Shown here: piece after piece, positions 27,532-35,358 of the stretch | Layout: each line of letters starts with the position of its first letter | Numbering within the stretch: position 1 is the stretch's first letter | Source of the DNA: Dietzia natronolimnaea | Lineage (GTDB): Bacteria; Actinomycetota; Actinomycetes; Mycobacteriales; Mycobacteriaceae | Strand: one strand, 5' to 3' | Length of the DNA: 64,000 bases | Assembly: GCF_039525805.1 (NCBI RefSeq) | Contig: NZ_BAAAHZ010000008.1 | Translations under genes and position numbers: made by a program | Notes under the pieces: model-generated | Seen by the model: the letters and a program-made list of their open reading frames with translations, nothing else | What the model was told of the DNA's origin: nothing | Database searches by the model: none

Positions 27532-28353
27532 ATGCCTCAGTCATTCGCGGGTCTGGCCGCGTCCCCGGCGGTGGGGGTCTCCGTGTGGGTCCTGGCCGCG
27601 CTCGTGCTGGCCGCGTTCGTCGCCGGCTGGGTCGACTCGGTGGTCGGCGGGGGAGGACTCATCCAGCTCCCGGCGCTGGTGCTCGGACTGCCCGCGGATG
27701 CCTCGACCCCGGAGATCCTCGGGACCAACAAACTCTCCTCGGTCGCCGGGACGCTGGTCGCCTCCCTGACCTACCTGCGCCGGATCCGGGTGCCGATCGG
27801 GATGGTGCTCCCGCTGGTGGTCGCGGCGTTCGCCGGGTCGGCCGCCGGCTCGTCGGTCGCCAGGTTCATCCCGAGGGACCTGCTCACGCCGGTCGTCCTG
27901 GTGGCCGTCATCGTGGTGGGCGCCTACACGTGGTTCCGGCCCACCATGGGTCGCACCCACGAGAACCGGTACACCGGGTGGGCGCGCATCTGGCGATCGG
28001 CGCTGATCGGTCTGCTGATCGGGTTCTACGACGGGGTCCTGGGTCCGGGGACCGGGTCGTTCTTCGTGATCGCGATCGTCGCGTTCCTGGGCTTCGGCTT
28101 CCTGCAGGGGACCGTGGCGGCCAAGCTCGCCAACCTCACCACCAACATCGCCTCGATCCTGGTGTTCGGCATCCACGGCGAGGTGCTGTGGCTCATCGGT
28201 GGCTGTATGGCGGTGGCCAACCTCACCGGGGGGTTCATCGGCGCGCGGATGGCGATGCGACACGGCAACGAGTTCATCCGGGTGGTGTTCCTCGTGGTCA
28301 TCGGCATCCTGGCGGTCAAGTTGGCGTGGGACACGGTGGCCCAGTGGACGTGA
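27532..28353 (+). CDS. TSUP-family anion exporter (TauE/SafE)
   Basis: 273-residue membrane protein with about eight helices. Family features are GWVDSVVGGGGLIQLPAL near the N-terminus and GFYDGVLGPGTGSFF in the second half, the two related repeat motifs of TSUP permeases. These export sulfite, sulfoacetate or related organosulfur anions. Start: ATG 27532 (CACAGT 7 bases before it); GTG 27523 is an alternative. The divergent CGNR protein is a candidate regulator. Confidence 0.85.
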   Translation: MPQSFAGLAASPAVGVSVWVLAALVLAAFVAGWVDSVVGGGGLIQLPALVLGLPADASTPEILGTNKLSSVAGTLVASLTYLRRIRVPIGMVLPLVVAAFAGSAAGSSVARFIPRDLLTPVVLVAVIVVGAYTWFRPTMGRTHENRYTGWARIWRSALIGLLIGFYDGVLGPGTGSFFVIAIVAFLGFGFLQGTVAAKLANLTTNIASILVFGIHGEVLWLIGGCMAVANLTGGFIGARMAMRHGNEFIRVVFLVVIGILAVKLAWDTVAQWT

Positions 28354-28373
28354 GGCGTCCCGCGGAGCCGACG

Positions 28374-28379
28374 TAGACT
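28374..28379 (+). promoter_or_regulatory. Candidate -10 of the M3 peptidase gene
   Basis: TAGACT, then 7 bases, then ATG: likely leaderless start. Confidence 0.5.
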
Positions 28380-28386
28380 CGCCCCC

Positions 28387-30495
28387 ATGACCCTCCCGAG
28401 CCCCGAACCCGGCCGCCACCCGCTGCTCGACGAGTCACCGTTGCCGTACGGGTTGCCCGACTTCGCGGCGATCGACGAGGCGGAACTGGAGCCGGCCATC
28501 CGGACGGCGATCGACGACCACGCGGCCGAGGTCGCGGCGATCGTGGCCAACCCGGAACCGCCGTCCGTCGCCAACACGGTCATCGCCCTCGAGCGGTCGG
28601 GCCGGGCGCTCCACCGGGTCCTGTCGGTGTTCTACGGGCTCCTCGGTCCGGATGCGACCCCCGCCCGGCTCGACGTGGACCGGGTGGTCTCGCCGCTCCT
28701 GGCCGCCCACGGCTCGGCCGTCATGACCGATCAGGGCCTCCACGCGCGGGTCGACGCCGTCCACTCGGCGTTGGAGTCGGGGGAGCTGGAGGTCGACGAC
28801 GAGACCGCGCGGCTGATCCGTCGGCATCACCGTGACCTCCTCCGGGCGGGTGCGGGACTCGACGAGGCGGGCCGCGAGCGGCTGACGGCGATCGACACCC
28901 GGTTGGCCGAACTGACCACGGCGTTCGGGGAGAACCTGCTCGCCTCCACCGCCGAGCTCGCCGTCCCCGTGACCGACGAGGCGGAGCTGGCCGGGCTGCC
29001 CGCGTCCATGCGCTCATCGCTCGCCGCCGCGGCCGCGGAGGCGGGACGCGAGGGTTGGCTCATCCCGCTGGGACTGCCCACGGTGCAGCCGATCTCCGCG
29101 TGGCTGGACCATCAGGGTCTGCGGCGGCGGGTCATGGAGGCCTCGCTGCGACGGGGTTCGACCCCGGAGCACGACAACTCCCCGATCGTCCTGGAGATCG
29201 TCCGGCTCCGCGCCGAGCGCGCGCACCTGTTGGGGCTGGGCTCCCACGCCGAGCACGTACTCGCCGTGGAGACGGCCGGGTCGCCCGAGGCGGCACGAGG
29301 TCTGCTGCTCGACGTGGTCGACGCCGCCGTCACCAATGCCCGCAACGAGGCCAAGGACCTGCTCGGCGGGGAGGACCGCGAGTTGAACCCGGCCGACTGG
29401 GCCTGGGAGTCCGAGCGGCTGCGCGCCGACCGCTTCCAGGTGGACGACGCACGCGTCCGGCCGTACTTCGAGCTCGAGCGCGTGCTGCGCGACGCGGTCA
29501 TGCACTCGGCCTCCGAACTCTACGGCCTGCGCTTCGCCGAGCGGACGGACCTGCGCGGATTCCTCCCGGACGTCCGGGTGATCGAGGTCTTCGACGACCA
29601 GCGGGACCAGCCCGACGCCGGGATCGGTCTGCTGCTCCTCGACTACTACGCACGTCCGACCAAGCGGGGCGGGGCCTGGATGAGTTCGTTCCGCGACCAG
29701 TCCCGGCTCCTGGATTCGCGTCCCGTCGTCGTCAACGTCATGAACCTGTCCCGCCCCGCGGCGGGTGAGCCGACGCTGCTCACCATGGACGAGGTCACGA
29801 CGATGTTCCACGAGTTCGGGCACGCCCTCCACGGCCTGCTCTCGGACGTGGAGTACCCGGTGTTCTCCGGGACCTCGGTGCCCCGCGACTTCGTCGAGTT
29901 CCCCTCACAGGTCAACGAGATGTGGGCGCGCCGGCCGGAGATGCTCGCGCGATACGCCCGGCACGTGGAGACGGGGGAGCCGATCGCCGAGGATCTGGTC
30001 GCGCGGATGCGGGAGGCCGAACGCTTCGGTGAGGGGCAGGCCACCGTCGAGTACCTCGCCGCCGCCCTACTGGACCTGGCCTGGCACTCGCTGACCCTCG
30101 AGGAGGCCGAGGCGGTGACGGATGTCGACGAGTTCGAGGCCAGGGTGCTGGCCGAGGCGGGACTGGACGTCCCCGGCGTCGAGCCCAGGTACCGGTCGCG
30201 GTACTTCCAGCACATCTTCGCCGGCGGGTACTCGGCGGCCTACTACTCCTACTTCTGGGCCGAGGTGCTCGACGCGGACGCCGCCGAGTGGTTCGCCGAA
30301 CGTGGGGGACTGCAGCGGTCCTCGGGGGACGCGATGCGCCGTGAGGTCCTGTCCCGCGGCGGGGCGATCGACTTCCTCGACGCCTACCGGGCGATGCGCG
30401 GTGCGGACCCGAGTCCCTCGGCGCTGCTGCGCCGCCGGGGCCTGGACAGTTCGGTGGTGGGCGGCCGCGAGGTCGCCACCGCCGGCCGGTCGTAG
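28387..30495 (+). CDS. dcp: M3-family metallopeptidase (peptidyl-dipeptidase Dcp / oligopeptidase A type)
   Basis: 702-residue cytoplasmic zinc peptidase of the thimet oligopeptidase family, which trims short peptides. The zinc site is HEFGH at 475-479, and the third ligand Glu follows in DFVEFPSQVNEMW. The C-terminal RYRSRYFQHIFAGGYSAAYYSYFW block, quoted in part as FAGGYSAAYYSYFWAEVLDA, is typical of Dcp. Length is normal (about 680). The stop codon TAG at 30493 is also the first half of the likely -10 box of the next small gene. Confidence 0.93.
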   Translation: MTLPSPEPGRHPLLDESPLPYGLPDFAAIDEAELEPAIRTAIDDHAAEVAAIVANPEPPSVANTVIALERSGRALHRVLSVFYGLLGPDATPARLDVDRVVSPLLAAHGSAVMTDQGLHARVDAVHSALESGELEVDDETARLIRRHHRDLLRAGAGLDEAGRERLTAIDTRLAELTTAFGENLLASTAELAVPVTDEAELAGLPASMRSSLAAAAAEAGREGWLIPLGLPTVQPISAWLDHQGLRRRVMEASLRRGSTPEHDNSPIVLEIVRLRAERAHLLGLGSHAEHVLAVETAGSPEAARGLLLDVVDAAVTNARNEAKDLLGGEDRELNPADWAWESERLRADRFQVDDARVRPYFELERVLRDAVMHSASELYGLRFAERTDLRGFLPDVRVIEVFDDQRDQPDAGIGLLLLDYYARPTKRGGAWMSSFRDQSRLLDSRPVVVNVMNLSRPAAGEPTLLTMDEVTTMFHEFGHALHGLLSDVEYPVFSGTSVPRDFVEFPSQVNEMWARRPEMLARYARHVETGEPIAEDLVARMREAERFGEGQATVEYLAAALLDLAWHSLTLEEAEAVTDVDEFEARVLAEAGLDVPGVEPRYRSRYFQHIFAGGYSAAYYSYFWAEVLDADAAEWFAERGGLQRSSGDAMRREVLSRGGAIDFLDAYRAMRGADPSPSALLRRRGLDSSVVGGREVATAGRS

Positions 30496-30498
30496 GAT
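30493..30498 (+). promoter_or_regulatory. -10 element overlapping the dcp stop codon
   Basis: TAGGAT includes the dcp TAG stop. It lies exactly 6 bases before the GTG of the 69-residue membrane protein gene. Confidence 0.5.
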
Positions 30499-30504
30499 CG
30501 ATCC

Positions 30505-30714
30505 GTGACGGCATTCCTCGAGTTCTGGGACAGGGTCGAGCTCTGGCTCGCCACCCTGCCGTTCCCCCTGCAGGTGTTCATCATGCTCGCCGCCGGAGTC
30601 CCGCTGTTCTTCCTGGTCGCGGTGGTCGTCGAGCGGGTGGCCGATGTGCTCGTGCACGGGTTCCGGGGGCTCGTCGCCGCCGGGGACCCCGAGACCGGGA
30701 AGGAGGTCCTCTGA
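30505..30714 (+). CDS. Small membrane protein, 69 residues
   Basis: Unrecognised small protein with one clear membrane helix (FPLQVFIMLAAGVPLFFLVA, about 20-39) and an amphipathic or second hydrophobic stretch up to VLVHGF. The N-terminus is acidic and aromatic (FLEFWDRVELW). Start: GTG at 30505 after a TAGGAT element. It is followed by a second, 27-residue membrane peptide whose ATG overlaps this stop (TGATG). The tight coupling suggests the two act together at the membrane; the function is unknown. Confidence 0.75.
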   Translation: MTAFLEFWDRVELWLATLPFPLQVFIMLAAGVPLFFLVAVVVERVADVLVHGFRGLVAAGDPETGKEVL

Positions 30715-30797
30715 TGCCCCGGTCGCGTGTGACTCTCGCCCTGATCCTGCTGATCGCGCTCGTCGTGATCGCGTGGCTCATCCTCGACGTCTGGTGA
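30714..30797 (+). CDS. 27-residue single-helix membrane peptide
   Basis: Tiny gene: it begins MPRSR, runs through one hydrophobic helix (VTLALILLIALVVIAWLI) and ends LDVW, then TGA at 30795. The ATG overlaps the previous stop (TGATG). A full consensus ribosome site AAGGAGGT lies at 30700-30707, 6 bases before the ATG. This is the strongest Shine-Dalgarno match I saw in the window, which argues strongly for translation. The basic N-terminus predicts the C-terminus outside. The partner is probably the 69-residue protein just upstream. Confidence 0.7.
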   Translation: MPRSRVTLALILLIALVVIAWLILDVW

Positions 30798-30843
30798 GGA
30801 CAGGCCGTCGGCGGAACCGACTCTGCGGGACGGACTCCGGACG

Positions 30844-30849
30844 TACACT
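30844..30849 (+). promoter_or_regulatory. Candidate -10 of the acyltransferase gene
   Basis: TACACT, then 6 bases, then ATG at 30856: likely leaderless. Confidence 0.5.
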
Positions 30850-30855
30850 CCCTCC

Positions 30856-32994
30856 ATGCAGCGCCTGAGTGGACTTGACGCCAGCTTCCTCTACTTCGAG
30901 ACCAGGGCCCAGCTCCTGCACGTGTGCGGGTTGATCGTCCTCGACGGGTCCGAGATGAACGGCGGCTACTCGTTCGACGCGCTGCGGGCGGAACTCGCCC
31001 GCCGGGTCACCGGGATGCCGGGTTTCCGGCGCAAGTTGCACGACTCACTGCTGAACATCGACCACCCGGTATGGGTCGAGGCCGAGGACTTCAACATCGA
31101 CCACCACCTCCACCGGGTCGGCCTGCCGGAACCGGGTGGTGACGAGGTCCTCGCCGAGTTGTGCGGTCACCTGGCCAGCCAGCCGATAGACCGATCGATG
31201 CCGCTGTGGCAGATGTACGTCATCGAGGGGCTGCCCGACGGGCGGTTCGCGGTATTCGCCAAGATGCACCACTCGACCGTCGACGGCGTCACGGGCGCCA
31301 ACATGATGTCCCAACTGTGCTCGCTCACCCCGGAGGATCCGTCCCTCGACCAGGAACTGGTGCAAGAGACCGCCGGAGGATCGGGAGCCCTCGAACTGGC
31401 CGTCGGCGGGGCGTTGTCCCGGCTGGCCACCCCGTGGCGTCTGGCCTCGCTGTTGCCGGGGACACTGGGTGTCCTTCCCTCGTGGATCAACAGGGCCCGC
31501 AAGGGTCTCGCCATGCCGGCGCCGTTCACCGCCCCGCGCACCCCGTTCAACCGCACCATCACCGGGCACCGGTCCATCTCCTACGCCAGTGTGGACCTGG
31601 ACCAGGTCAAGCGGATCAAGAACGCCTTCGGCACCACCGTCAACGACGTCGTGCTGGCCCTCTGCTCGACCGCCCTGCGCAACTACCTCGACGACCTGGA
31701 CGAGTTGCCGTCGAAGCCCCTCATCGCGATGGTCCCGATGTCGGTGCACGCCGCGGAGTCACGCCCCGGCACCAACCGGGTGTCGGGCATGTTCATGTCG
31801 CTCGCCACGGACATCGACGACCCGGTCGAGCGTCTGGAGTCGATCCGGGACGCCAACACCGTCGCCAAGGACCACACCGACGCACTCGACGCCAATCTCC
31901 TGACCGACTGGGCGCAGTTCGCGGCGCCGTCCGTCTTCGGTTCCGCGGTCCGGATGTACTCGCGCCTGAGGCTCTCCGAGCGCCACCCGGTGGTGCACAA
32001 CCTCATCATCTCCAACGTGCCCGGTCCCAACATCCCGCTGTACTTCCTCGGGGCCAGGGTCACTAAGATGCTGCCGATGGGGCCGGTGTTCCACGGCGCC
32101 GGCCTCAACTGCACGGTGATGTCGCTCGACGGAGAGCTGCACTTCGGGTTCATCGCGTGCAAGGACCTCGTTCCCGACCCCTGGCCCATGGCCCACGCGG
32201 TGAGCGAGGCCATGGAGGAACTCGTCGAGGCCGCCGAGAAGCGCGAGGCGAGCGGGACCCCCACGGCGGAGCGGATGTCCGCCGCCGAGTTGGCGCAGTT
32301 GCGGAAGGACCTGAAGAAGGCGGGCCGTCAGTCGTCCGCGAGCAAGGACGGGGCCGCCACGAACGCCTCCGATCGACAGCGCCCGGCGAAGAAGGCCCCG
32401 GCGGAGAAGTCGACCGCGAAGACGTCGACCGCGAAGAAGGCCCCGGCGGAGAAGTCGACCGCGGAGAAGGCCCCGGCGAAAAAGGCTCCCGCGAAGAAGG
32501 CCCCGGCGAAAAAGGCTCCCGCGAAGAAGGCTCCCGCGAAGAAGGCGACCGCGAAGAAGACTTCGGCCACCACCAAGACGACAGCCGCCAGGAAGTCGAC
32601 CGCCCCCAGGAAGACATCCACCGCGACCAAGCCGACCGCCGAGAAGACCACGGGCCGGACCGCCCCCGCCTCGACATCGGCTGGTGAGAAGTCGGCCTCC
32701 AGGACCGCCGCCGCGAGGAAGACCTCGGCCCGGAAGACGTCCGACAAGCCCACGGGTTCCAAGCCCGTCACCCCCGTCGAGCGCACGGCGAACCCGTCAT
32801 CCGGCACTGTGGGCTCCGTGCCCAGACCAGACAACTCTTCCGCGTCCGAACCGGCGCCCGGTACCGCCACGGGGCCCGACGCCGCCGCACCGACCTACAG
32901 CGCCCCGGCCGCCACCGTTCCGGATGAGGGGCCCGCGACCTCCGAGTCGGGGGGCGGTGAGACCGGGGGCGACCGCGTGACCGGTCAGGCGTGA
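30856..32994 (+). CDS. Wax ester synthase/diacylglycerol acyltransferase (WS/DGAT) with lysine-rich tail
   Basis: 712-residue bifunctional O-acyltransferase that makes triacylglycerol or wax esters from acyl-CoA, normally at the membrane or lipid-droplet surface. The catalytic motif HHSTVDG is at 138-144, and the WS/DGAT C-domain signature is seen in NLIISNVPGPNIPLYFLGA. The enzyme core ends near residue 480, the usual family length. Beyond it lies a disordered tail of about 230 residues. Residues about 511-570 repeat AKKAP and AKKS/T units like a histone H1 or mycobacterial HupB tail, and then it becomes Thr/Ser/Pro-rich. Its stop overlaps hemW (GTGA). Confidence 0.92.
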   Translation: MQRLSGLDASFLYFETRAQLLHVCGLIVLDGSEMNGGYSFDALRAELARRVTGMPGFRRKLHDSLLNIDHPVWVEAEDFNIDHHLHRVGLPEPGGDEVLAELCGHLASQPIDRSMPLWQMYVIEGLPDGRFAVFAKMHHSTVDGVTGANMMSQLCSLTPEDPSLDQELVQETAGGSGALELAVGGALSRLATPWRLASLLPGTLGVLPSWINRARKGLAMPAPFTAPRTPFNRTITGHRSISYASVDLDQVKRIKNAFGTTVNDVVLALCSTALRNYLDDLDELPSKPLIAMVPMSVHAAESRPGTNRVSGMFMSLATDIDDPVERLESIRDANTVAKDHTDALDANLLTDWAQFAAPSVFGSAVRMYSRLRLSERHPVVHNLIISNVPGPNIPLYFLGARVTKMLPMGPVFHGAGLNCTVMSLDGELHFGFIACKDLVPDPWPMAHAVSEAMEELVEAAEKREASGTPTAERMSAAELAQLRKDLKKAGRQSSASKDGAATNASDRQRPAKKAPAEKSTAKTSTAKKAPAEKSTAEKAPAKKAPAKKAPAKKAPAKKAPAKKATAKKTSATTKTTAARKSTAPRKTSTATKPTAEKTTGRTAPASTSAGEKSASRTAAARKTSARKTSDKPTGSKPVTPVERTANPSSGTVGSVPRPDNSSASEPAPGTATGPDAAAPTYSAPAATVPDEGPATSESGGGETGGDRVTGQA
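32384..32562. repeat. Degenerate 12-15-bp tandem repeat encoding Ala-Lys-Lys-Ala-Pro units
   Basis: More than ten units of GCGAAGAAGGCYCCS and variants, all in frame. They encode the lysine-rich tail of the acyltransferase. Copy number is likely variable between strains. Confidence 0.85.
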
Positions 32995-34208
32995 CGACCG
33001 GGGCCCACGATCCGGCTGGTCTCGCCCTCTCCCCGCCGCCGCGCGACCCGCGGGCGCCGTTCGGGATCTACCTCCACGTCCCGTTCTGCGCGTCCCGCTG
33101 TGGCTACTGCGATTTCAACACGTACACGGCCGGGGAACTCGGGTCCGCCACCTCGCCCGCCGACTGGGAACGGGCGGCCGCACTGGAGATCGAGCGGGCG
33201 GCGTCGGTGCTGGCCGGGTCGGGCACCCCGCCGAAGGTCGACACCGTCTTCGTCGGCGGCGGAACCCCGTCGCTGGTGGGTGCGGACGTCCTGGTGGGGA
33301 TGCTCGATCGGATCCGGTCGACGTTCGGGCTCGCGCCCGGAGCCGAGGTGACCACCGAGAGCAATCCCGAATCCACCTCCCCGGAGTTCTTCGGACGACT
33401 GCGCGAGGGCGGATACACGCGGATCTCGCTGGGGATGCAGTCCACCGCGGCGCACGTCCTGCGCGTCCTGGACCGCGCCCACACCCCCGGTCGCCCGCAG
33501 GAGGCGGTCGCCGAGGCCGCCCGAGCCGGGTTCGACCACGTCAACCTGGACGTGATCTACGGGACGCCGGGGGAGACCGACGACGACCTCGCCCGCACCC
33601 TCGACGCCGTGGTCGACGCAGGGGTGGACCACGTGTCCGCCTACTCGCTCATCGTCGAGGACGGCACCGCCCTGGCCCGGAGAATCCGTCGGGGAGAACT
33701 GCCCGGGACCGTCGACGACGTGCTGGCCGACCGCTACGAACAGGTGGCGGAGCGACTGTCGCGCTCGGGGTTCCACTGGTACGAGGTCTCCAACTTCGCG
33801 ACCGACGAGTCGGGTTACTGCCGTCACAACATGGGGTACTGGCGCGGCGGTGACTGGTGGGGGATCGGACCCGGGGCGCACTCCCACGTCGCCGGTGCCC
33901 GGTGGTGGAACCTGCGCCATCCCGCGCGCTACGCCGCGGCGTGCGACGCCGGGGACCTCCCGGTCGAGGGCGGGGAGCGACTGCACGACGACGACCGTCA
34001 CCTCGAGCGGATCATGACCGGCCTCCGGCTGGCCGAAGGGCTCCCCGACGGGGCGTTCACGGCGCAGGAGAGGGAACGTGCGGACCTCCAGGTGTCGGCG
34101 GGTCTGTTGCGGCGCCGGCCCTCGGACGGGCCCGACGGTCCCGGGTACGCGTTGACGGAGTCGGGCAGGTTGCTGGCGGACGGTGTCGTACGCGACGTCA
34201 TCCTGTAG
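32991..34208 (+). CDS. hemW: HemW-type radical SAM haem chaperone
   Basis: 405-residue radical SAM protein of the HemW group (formerly annotated as coproporphyrinogen III oxidase-like). The [4Fe-4S] motif is CASRCGYC (C33, C37, C40), followed by DFNTYT. The conserved FVGGGTPSL and YSLIVEDGT blocks follow, then the HemN-type C-terminal domain. HemW delivers haem to respiratory enzymes rather than decarboxylating coproporphyrinogen. GTG 32991 overlaps the upstream stop. Confidence 0.92.
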   Translation: MTTGAHDPAGLALSPPPRDPRAPFGIYLHVPFCASRCGYCDFNTYTAGELGSATSPADWERAAALEIERAASVLAGSGTPPKVDTVFVGGGTPSLVGADVLVGMLDRIRSTFGLAPGAEVTTESNPESTSPEFFGRLREGGYTRISLGMQSTAAHVLRVLDRAHTPGRPQEAVAEAARAGFDHVNLDVIYGTPGETDDDLARTLDAVVDAGVDHVSAYSLIVEDGTALARRIRRGELPGTVDDVLADRYEQVAERLSRSGFHWYEVSNFATDESGYCRHNMGYWRGGDWWGIGPGAHSHVAGARWWNLRHPARYAAACDAGDLPVEGGERLHDDDRHLERIMTGLRLAEGLPDGAFTAQERERADLQVSAGLLRRRPSDGPDGPGYALTESGRLLADGVVRDVIL

Positions 34209-34219
34209 AGCCGCTGGCC

Positions 34220-34225
34220 TAGAAT
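34220..34225 (+). promoter_or_regulatory. Candidate hrcA -10 element
   Basis: TAGAAT; a start near 34232 would leave a leader of about 26 nt containing the hrcA ribosome site. No good -35 and no CIRCE element is visible. Confidence 0.4.
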
Positions 34226-34257
34226 CGTCTGTACGCAGGGCGCGAGGAGGGGGATCC

Positions 34258-35298
34258 ATGTCGAGCACGGCCGATCGTAGGACCGAGGTCTTGCGCGCGA
34301 TCGTCTCCGACTACATCGCCTCGCACGAGCCGGTCGGCTCCAAGACGCTGGTCGACCGCCATTCCCTGGGGGTCTCCAGTGCGACGATCCGCAACGACAT
34401 GGCCGTCCTCGAGGCGGAGGGCTTCATCGTCCAGCCCCACACCAGTTCCGGACGGATCCCCACGGAGAAGGGCTACCGCCACTTCGTCGACTCGATCGAG
34501 GAGATCACCCCCCTCTCGCGCGCCCAGCGGAAGGCCATCCAGGCGTTTCTCGAGGGTGCCGTCGACCTGGACGACGTCCTCCGGCGGGCCGTGCGGTTGC
34601 TCTCCCAGCTCACCCGCCAGGTCGCCGTCGTCCAGTACCCGGTCCTGGGCCGCTCCACCGTGCGCCACCTGGAGGTGGTGAGCCTGGCCCCCACCCGTCT
34701 GTTGCTGGTGCTGATCACCGACACCGGCAGGGTGGACCAGCGGACCGTCGAACTCGCGGCCCCGCTGACGGACGACCATCTGGCCGAGCTCCGGTCCCTC
34801 CTCTCGGAGGCGGTCGCGGACAAGCGGCTCAGCGAGGCCTCCAAGGCCCTGGCGGCCACGCCTGACCGCGCTCGTCCGGACCACCGCGATGCGGCGGAAC
34901 GGTGCGTGACGGTGCTGGTGGAGACATTGGTGGAGCAGCCCGACGACCGAATCGTCCTGGGCGGCACCGCCAACCTCACGCGCAGCGCAGCCGACTTCGA
35001 CGGGTCCCTCAGGTCGGTCCTCGAGGCCCTGGAGGAGCAGGTCGTGATCCTCCGGCTGCTCTCGGCGGCGCAGTCCGTGGGGATGGGAGGGCCCGGAGGG
35101 GTCACCGTCCAGATCGGGGAGGAGACCCGGGCGGCGGAGATCCGCGGCGCGTCGGTGGTGTCCTCCGTGTACGGTTCCGAGCGCCAGATGCTCGGCGGGA
35201 TGGGGGTGCTCGGGCCCACGAGGATGGACTACCCGGGAACAATCGCCTCGGTCGCCGCTGTTGCCCACTACGTGGGCGAGATCCTGTCCGGGCACTGA
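34258..35298 (+). CDS. hrcA: Heat-inducible transcription repressor
   Basis: 346-residue HrcA, which represses groE/dnaK-class genes through CIRCE operators. The winged-helix N-terminus reads LRAIVSDYIASHEPVGSKTL, then VSSATIRNDMAVLEAEGF and HTSSGRIPTEKGYRHFVD. The GAF-like C-terminal domain ends in GPTRMDYPGTIASVA. ATG 34258 has GAGGAGG about 8 bases upstream; the longer frame from 34183 overlaps hemW. dnaJ follows 60 bases downstream. No CIRCE sequence appears in this window, so its targets lie elsewhere. Confidence 0.95.
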   Translation: MSSTADRRTEVLRAIVSDYIASHEPVGSKTLVDRHSLGVSSATIRNDMAVLEAEGFIVQPHTSSGRIPTEKGYRHFVDSIEEITPLSRAQRKAIQAFLEGAVDLDDVLRRAVRLLSQLTRQVAVVQYPVLGRSTVRHLEVVSLAPTRLLLVLITDTGRVDQRTVELAAPLTDDHLAELRSLLSEAVADKRLSEASKALAATPDRARPDHRDAAERCVTVLVETLVEQPDDRIVLGGTANLTRSAADFDGSLRSVLEALEEQVVILRLLSAAQSVGMGGPGGVTVQIGEETRAAEIRGASVVSSVYGSERQMLGGMGVLGPTRMDYPGTIASVAAVAHYVGEILSGH

Positions 35299-35358
35299 CG
35301 CCCGTAGCCTCACCCGGGACCAGTTCTTCCATTGAGTTCATTTGACGAAAGGCGACAC

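Noticed and set aside
32384..32562. Possible CRISPR-like array
   Set aside because: Units are contiguous with no spacers and all in frame with the acyltransferase, so they are protein-coding repeats.
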